Below are positions 17,258-20,889 of a stretch of 20,889 bases of DNA, in pieces. The notes beneath the pieces were generated by a model. It saw only the letters and a program-made list of their open reading frames with translations, was not told where the DNA came from and did no database searches. This DNA is from CAYVLI01 sp964452105 [NCBI: uncultured Nitrospinota bacterium] (GTDB lineage: Bacteria > JAUXIQ01). The DNA is taken from assembly GCA_964452105.1 (NCBI GenBank), contig CAYVLI010000009.1, positions 1 through 20,889 of the forward strand, in the 5' to 3' direction. The first letter of the stretch is position 1. Each line of letters begins with the position of its first letter. The position numbers were made by a program, and so were the translations under genes.

Positions 17258-17851
17258 CTATCCTACCAGCCGCTGGAAAAGCGAATCCATGTTAGTGCCT
17301 TGCGTTGCAGAGACGGGGAGCACGTCGGCGTCTTCTTTAATTTCTCTTAATTTGTCCATCGCCGAATCCACTTCGTGCGGGGGAATGCCATCCACCTTGT
17401 TCAAGGCCACCAGGTCTGCCTTCTCCACGTGCGAGGTTATAAGGGGAGACACCACCTTCATGAGGACGTCGTACCGACGAATATCTATGAGCGACAGAAC
17501 TTTTATGCCATTTACGTTATGGGCGTAATTTTGCAGGACTTCGAGGAGGCTGCCCAGTTGGGCCACACCGGAGGGCTCCACCATTGCCAGGTCTGGTTGA
17601 AAGTCGGCTTCCACTTGCGAGAGGGTATTTACCAGATCGCCTGCCAGCTGGCAGCAGATGCATCCCGTATATAGCTCTTGAACCATGAGACCCGCCTTTC
17701 TGAGATACTGACCATCGATTCCGACTTCGCCGGCCTCATTCTCTATAATAGCCACGCGCCTGCCCAGCTCCTCGGAGAGCCTCCTGGCCATGGAAAGTAT
17801 AAGGGTCGTCTTCCCCGAGCCGAGAAATCCTGCTATCACCAAAAGCTCCAA
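17258..17851 (-). CDS. CobW/HypB-like (G3E) GTPase, short form
   Basis: A 197-aa G3E-family P-loop GTPase. GFLGSGKTT (8-16) is the P-loop, IIENEAGEVGID (35-46) follows, and GCICC (63-67) is the metal-binding CxCC motif of COG0523 proteins. EPSG (92-95) is the G3-type motif and NKVD (151-154) is G4. SAT (181-183) is G5-like. The C-terminal CobW domain is missing, so the protein is just the GTPase core. It starts at TTG 17851, 6 nt after AAAGGAG. Such proteins insert or traffic metals or cofactors. Divergence from a B12-binding mutase subunit suggests a role in cobalamin enzyme loading or repair, analogous to MeaB but from a different GTPase branch. That role is inferred. Confidence 0.9.
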   Translation of the reverse strand: MELLVIAGFLGSGKTTLILSMARRLSEELGRRVAIIENEAGEVGIDGQYLRKAGLMVQELYTGCICCQLAGDLVNTLSQVEADFQPDLAMVEPSGVAQLGSLLEVLQNYAHNVNGIKVLSLIDIRRYDVLMKVVSPLITSHVEKADLVALNKVDGIPPHEVDSAMDKLREIKEDADVLPVSATQGTNMDSLFQRLVG

Positions 17852-17926
17852 TGGGAACTCCTTTCGCGCATTTTATACTAAGCTTGCTTGCGCCGCGATA
17901 TTCATTACTGGCAACACCGATATATA

Positions 17927-17955
17927 ACTATAATAGATGAGCCGTTACAAGTCAA
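17927..17955 (-). promoter_or_regulatory. Sigma-70-like promoter for the GTPase-thioesterase-SDR operon
   Basis: The minus strand reads TTGACT, 17 nt, TATAGT (-35 at 17950-17955, -10 at 17927-17932). Each box matches consensus at five of six positions. The predicted start near 17920 leaves a leader of about 70 nt before TTG 17851. No terminator is apparent between the four genes downstream. Confidence 0.7.
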
Positions 17956-18012
17956 AAAAGGGTTGCGTTTCAAGCTCAAGCTGCATCCAGCGGGTTTGAT
18001 ATCCTTTTTCCG

Positions 18013-18041
18013 TTGACAATCCAATTTCGTTCCAGTATCGT
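18013..18041 (+). promoter_or_regulatory. Sigma-70-like promoter for the B12-binding protein
   Basis: TTGACA (18013-18018), a 17-nt spacer and TATCGT (18036-18041) form a promoter with a perfect -35 and a fair -10. The predicted leader is about 90 nt. Neither the leader nor the upstream region shows a cobalamin-riboswitch-like B12 box. The -35 lies 57 bp from the opposing -35 of the GTPase operon. Confidence 0.6.
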
Positions 18042-18138
18042 AAAAAAGTTGCTTTTTATTGTTATTCTTCGGGCGTTCGGACGAGAGGCCAATACGCTGA
18101 ATTCTTTTGATAAAGTTTCTTAGAGGAGAGCGGGCTTT

Positions 18139-18540
18139 ATGAACGGTGAGAGAAAGATCAAGATACTCATTGCCAAGCCGGGGTTGGACGGGCACGACAG
18201 AGGCGCTAAGGTGCTTTCACTGGCTCTCCGCGACGCAGGGATGGAGGTAATCTATACCGGCCTTAGACAGACACCTCAGGATATAGTCAACGCCGCCATT
18301 CAGGAGGACGTGGACGTAGTAGGGCTAAGCTGTCTCTCAGGCGCTCACAACCACCTTTTCCCCAAAGTGGTGGAATTGATGAGAGAAAGAGGGGTCAACG
18401 ATATTCTGCTCGTAGGCGGAGGCATCATACCCAAGAACGATATCCAGGCCTTGAAGGGAAAGGGCATGGATGGGATATTCGGGCCGGGCACTCCCATCAA
18501 AACCATAGTGGATTTCGTTTCTTCCAATGTGAAGAGATAG
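18139..18540 (+). CDS. Cobalamin-binding small subunit, methylmalonyl-CoA mutase C-terminal type
   Basis: A 133-aa stand-alone B12-binding domain. [20 protein letters not shown] carries the DxHxxG motif (17-22), with His19 the expected lower axial cobalt ligand. SCLSG (64-68) and VGGG (92-95) complete the cobalamin signature, and [14 protein letters not shown] is the usual C-terminus of methylmalonyl-CoA mutase small subunits. By family knowledge it pairs with a separate catalytic subunit for coenzyme-B12-dependent acyl-CoA carbon-skeleton rearrangement. No catalytic subunit gene is in the window. Related mutases (isobutyryl-, 2-hydroxyisobutyryl-, ethylmalonyl-CoA) have similar subunits and cannot be excluded. 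ATG 18139 has AGAGGAG about 10 nt upstream. It is monocistronic, ending at an intrinsic terminator. Confidence 0.93.
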   Translation: MNGERKIKILIAKPGLDGHDRGAKVLSLALRDAGMEVIYTGLRQTPQDIVNAAIQEDVDVVGLSCLSGAHNHLFPKVVELMRERGVNDILLVGGGIIPKNDIQALKGKGMDGIFGPGTPIKTIVDFVSSNVKR

Positions 18541-18566
18541 AAGAATTCATCATCGCTAAGTCTTTC

Positions 18567-18602
18567 AAGGGGCGGCGCCACTCAGGCGTTGCCTCTTTTT
18601 TA
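18567..18602 (+). terminator. Rho-independent terminator after the B12-binding gene
   Basis: The stem core GGCGGCGCC (18571-18579) pairs with GGCGTTGCC (18585-18593) around an ACTCA loop, using two G-U pairs. Flanking AAGG and TCTT extend it to about 13 bp. A run of T from 18594 (TCTTTTTTATTTT) follows, 27 nt after the stop codon. Confidence 0.85.
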
Positions 18603-18790
18603 TTTTCATGTTCCGAAAGTTTTTTGTGATGGTCATCGGAGCACGTTGGATGACTGCTTAGAGACAATGTTATATAATAGTTTCATCTATTAAGGCATGA
18701 TATTTAGTTGTTGGGTTTTCTCGTCCAAAACGTTTTAATTAAGGGTCTTTTTACTGTTCTTATTAAAAGTATAATTAAAAGCTGTTTTGA

Positions 18791-18829
18791 TTATTCAAGT
18801 TTTGGTTTGACAACGTAAGCCTTGAATAA
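18791..18829. promoter_or_regulatory. Perfect 9-bp inverted repeat around the FAD-protein promoter
   Basis: TTATTCAAG (18791-18799) and its exact reverse complement CTTGAATAA (18821-18829) are separated by 21 bp, with arm centres 30 bp apart, about three helical turns. The right arm ends one base before the -10 hexamer, and the -35 lies between the arms. This is a plausible operator for a dimeric or cooperatively bound repressor. Confidence 0.6.
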
Positions 18830-18836
18830 CTATATT
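18807..18836 (+). promoter_or_regulatory. Sigma-70-like promoter for the FAD-dependent oxidoreductase
   Basis: TTGACA (18807-18812) and TATATT (18831-18836) are separated by 18 nt. The predicted start near 18843 gives a leader of about 40 nt. Other isolated TATAAT hexamers occur at 18673-18678 and near 18768 but lack good -35 boxes. Confidence 0.6.
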
Positions 18837-18884
18837 AAAGGTAATTTCTTATTGAAAGGTACAGGCATGAAAAGGTAGCGCAAT

Positions 18885-20312
18885 ATGTCGGTATCGAACC
18901 AAAAAATTACAGGTCATGCTGGTGAGACAGCATCAATCGACCTTGGCCCTCTCAAATCGGGGAGCAGCATTGCCATAGTGGGAGCGGGACCTGCAGGAAG
19001 TTTCTTCGCCCTGCACGCCCTGGACATAGCCCGGAAACAGGGCAAAAAGATACATATCTCTCTCATCGACGGCAAGACTTTCATGAACTCCGGCCCCAAG
19101 GGATGCAACATGTGCGCAGGCATCATAGGGGACGGCCTGGTCAAGAAACTGCACAAAATGGATATTCCTCTCACGCCCCATGTAATCCGTCATGAAATAA
19201 AAGGATACTCCATTCATGCTCAGGGTTCTGAAGCCATGCTCTTCTCCGAACCGGGCACCGAAATATACACCGTCTTCAGGGGTGGCGGCCCGCCATCGCT
19301 TCAGGCCCTCCTGATAAACCCGAGCTTCGACCAGTTCCTACTCGACTTCGCCAGGGAACAGGGCGCCGCATATATTCCCTCTAACGTTTCGGAAATCCAA
19401 GGGCCCGGTGATGCGAAGGATAAGGCCCTGCTGGCTCTCAGCAACGGGGTCAACATGGAGGCCGACCTGCTTGTGGGAGCTTTCGGGGTTAACAGCCCCC
19501 TGCTGGGGAAAATGCCCTTCAGATACGGCCCGCCGAAGACCTGGCACACCTGTCAGGCTGAAATCAAGTGGACGCGCGAGCATATAGAAGAGACCTTCAG
19601 GGGAATGGTGCACATCTTTCCAATAAACTACGGCGGAGTGGACTTTATCGCCGCCACTCCCAAGAAAGAGCACGTAACGCTCACCGCAATAGGAAAACAC
19701 GTCAAATGGCGCGATCTTGTCAGGGCCGCGAACGCTTCGGAATTAAAAGGCTTCCTGCCCGGGGGCTGGAAGATGAACTGCCACTGCCATCCCCAGGTAC
19801 CGGTAACCCACGCTCGCCGCCCATACACCGACCGGGCGGTTATCGTGGGGGATGCCAGCTATTCCAGATACCTGAAGAACGGTATAGAGTCGGCCTACTA
19901 TACCTCGGCTTTCGCCGCTCAAACAGCCTTATGCCATGGCGTGGGAGCAGCCCAATTCGGAAAATACTACGACCGCTGGTGCAGGGAGATGTTCGAAATG
20001 GACAACATCTTCGGAAGGTTGATGTTCTACGTTCACAACAGGATGATGGCGAATATGCGTCTGGCTGCTACAGAACAGGAACAAATCCTGTTCGAACAGA
20101 GATACGCGGGCATGAGCGACAGAAAGCTCTCCAAAATAATCTGGCATCTGTTCGCCGGGGACCTCCCCTACCGCAAGATAATGCTCCTTACCCTCGATGT
20201 GGCTCTACAGATGCGCATGCTGAAACGCCTGTTAGGAATTCTCGGCGGGAAAAGAAAAGAAATCATCCCCGTGGGAGTAGCTAAAGAAGAAGAACTCGTT
20301 AAAAGTTTCTGA
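18885..20312 (+). CDS. FAD-dependent oxidoreductase, geranylgeranyl-reductase-like
   Basis: A 475-aa flavoprotein of the geranylgeranyl reductase/PHBH-like superfamily. The Rossmann dinucleotide motif IAIVGAGPAGSF (29-40) binds FAD. A second FAD motif RAVIVGDASYSRYLKNGIES (317-336) is typical of the group. A conserved-looking GPKGCNMCAGII segment (70-81) contains a CxxC pair (Cys74, Cys77), and CHCH occurs at 299-302. Members reduce isoprenoid chains or related polyenes, or act as less defined oxidoreductases; the substrate here is unknown. ATG 18885 has AAGG about 8-10 nt upstream. It is transcribed alone from its own promoter and converges on glpK with a 7-nt gap. The C-terminal 100 residues are basic and hydrophobic and may associate with the membrane. 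Confidence 0.85.
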   Translation: MSVSNQKITGHAGETASIDLGPLKSGSSIAIVGAGPAGSFFALHALDIARKQGKKIHISLIDGKTFMNSGPKGCNMCAGIIGDGLVKKLHKMDIPLTPHVIRHEIKGYSIHAQGSEAMLFSEPGTEIYTVFRGGGPPSLQALLINPSFDQFLLDFAREQGAAYIPSNVSEIQGPGDAKDKALLALSNGVNMEADLLVGAFGVNSPLLGKMPFRYGPPKTWHTCQAEIKWTREHIEETFRGMVHIFPINYGGVDFIAATPKKEHVTLTAIGKHVKWRDLVRAANASELKGFLPGGWKMNCHCHPQVPVTHARRPYTDRAVIVGDASYSRYLKNGIESAYYTSAFAAQTALCHGVGAAQFGKYYDRWCREMFEMDNIFGRLMFYVHNRMMANMRLAATEQEQILFEQRYAGMSDRKLSKIIWHLFAGDLPYRKIMLLTLDVALQMRMLKRLLGILGGKRKEIIPVGVAKEEELVKSF

Positions 20313-20319
20313 CTTAAAA

Positions 20320-20889
20320 CTAACCGGAAGCCTTATCGCAGGAGAAACCTCTGGTCTGGGCTACGGCCTTCAACCATCCTTTATAGAGGCGGTTCGCCTC
20401 CCTGCGTTTCATTCGAGGGCGGAACTTTTTGTCCATCTCCCAATTTTCCATTATCTGGTTTTTATCCTTCCAGTAACCCACTGCGAGGCCTGCCAGGTAC
20501 GCGGCCCCGAGGGCAGTGCTCTCGGCAACTGCCGCGCGCAGGATGGGTATGCCCAGTATATCGGCCTGAAGCTGCATCAGAAAGTCGTTGGCCGCGGCTC
20601 CGCCATCCACGCGCAGCTCGCCTGCTTTGATTCCTGATGAACCTACCATGGATTCCAGGACGTCTCTGGTCCGATAGGCAATGGATTCGAGCGCCGCACG
20701 CACCAGGTGAGCTTTGCCGCTCCCCCTGGTCAGCCCGAATATCGCCCCTCGCGCATCCATATCCCAATATGGGGAGCCCAGTCCCACGAAGGCCGGCACC
20801 AGATAGACCCCGCCAGAATCGGAAACTGATGAGGCCAATTCCTGGCTCTCGGCTGAATCCTGAATTACGCCCATTTCGTCTCTCAACCA
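20320..20889 (-). CDS. glpK: Glycerol kinase, C-terminal part (runs off right edge)
   Basis: The visible 189 codons are the C-terminal ATPase domain of glycerol kinase, which phosphorylates glycerol to sn-glycerol 3-phosphate in the cytoplasm. Diagnostic segments are WLRDEMG at the window edge, GGVYLVPAFVGLGSPYWDMD, ARGAIFGLTRG, and VDGGAAANDFLMQLQADILG. The C-terminal ESTALGAAYLAGLAVGYW follows. The frame is open to the last base, so the start lies outside. The TTG near the edge is internal (Leu of WLRDE), not a start. The stop TAG lies 7 nt from the convergent FAD-protein stop, with no visible bidirectional terminator. Confidence 0.95.
   Translation of the reverse strand, partial: WLRDEMGVIQDSAESQELASSVSDSGGVYLVPAFVGLGSPYWDMDARGAIFGLTRGSGKAHLVRAALESIAYRTRDVLESMVGSSGIKAGELRVDGGAAANDFLMQLQADILGIPILRAAVAESTALGAAYLAGLAVGYWKDKNQIMENWEMDKKFRPRMKRREANRLYKGWLKAVAQTRGFSCDKASG

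Noticed and set aside
18048-18138. Possible cobalamin riboswitch in the leader of the B12-binding gene
   Set aside because: The leader is only about 90 nt, and no B12-box-like sequence or multi-stem structure is visible.
1-20889. CRISPR arrays, tRNA/rRNA genes, insertion sequences or attachment sites
   Set aside because: No regularly spaced repeats, transposase-like proteins, tRNA-like cloverleaf or terminal inverted repeats were seen on reading both strands.

Overview
The window reads as part of the chromosome of a diderm, probably anaerobic bacterium with roughly balanced G+C. The diderm inference rests on a Wza/GumB-type lipoprotein and a Wzc-like co-polymerase/kinase. The anaerobic, fatty-acid-metabolising inference rests on a B12-binding mutase subunit, a CobW-like GTPase, a hot-dog thioesterase and an SDR. 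A Desulfobacterota/Syntrophia-like host fits, but taxonomy cannot be settled from the sequence alone. TTG start codons with strong Shine-Dalgarno sequences are common here.

Positions 1-15216, all on the minus strand, form one long exopolysaccharide (EPS)/capsule locus. Transcription probably starts at a good sigma-70-like promoter at 15188-15216. In transcription order it encodes: an HD-GYP protein (c-di-GMP signalling), an ExeA/XrtA-type AAA ATPase, a SLBB-type outer-membrane export lipoprotein, a Wzz-BY-kinase fusion, an O-antigen polymerase/ligase-like protein, a Wzx-type flippase split by a frame change at a 9-nt homopolymer, three GT4-type glycosyltransferases, a PaaK/CapK-like adenylate-forming enzyme, a fourth glycosyltransferase, and the start of a fifth that runs off the left edge. 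Together these genes cover glycan assembly, flipping, polymerisation, length control and export. No initiating sugar-phosphate transferase and no exosortase lies inside the window.

Positions 15217-15638 are AT-rich with no convincing gene. A second minus-strand operon (17851 to 15639) holds a CobW-like GTPase, an unrecognised 116-aa protein, a YbgC-like thioesterase and an SDR. It is driven by a strong promoter at 17927-17955. Back to back with it, a plus-strand promoter (18013-18041) drives a stand-alone B12-binding subunit of the methylmalonyl-CoA mutase type, which ends at a clear intrinsic terminator (18567-18602).

Positions 18885-20312 (plus) encode a geranylgeranyl-reductase-like FAD protein behind a promoter framed by a perfect 9-bp inverted repeat. 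The 3' part of glpK (glycerol kinase) converges on it and is cut by the right edge.
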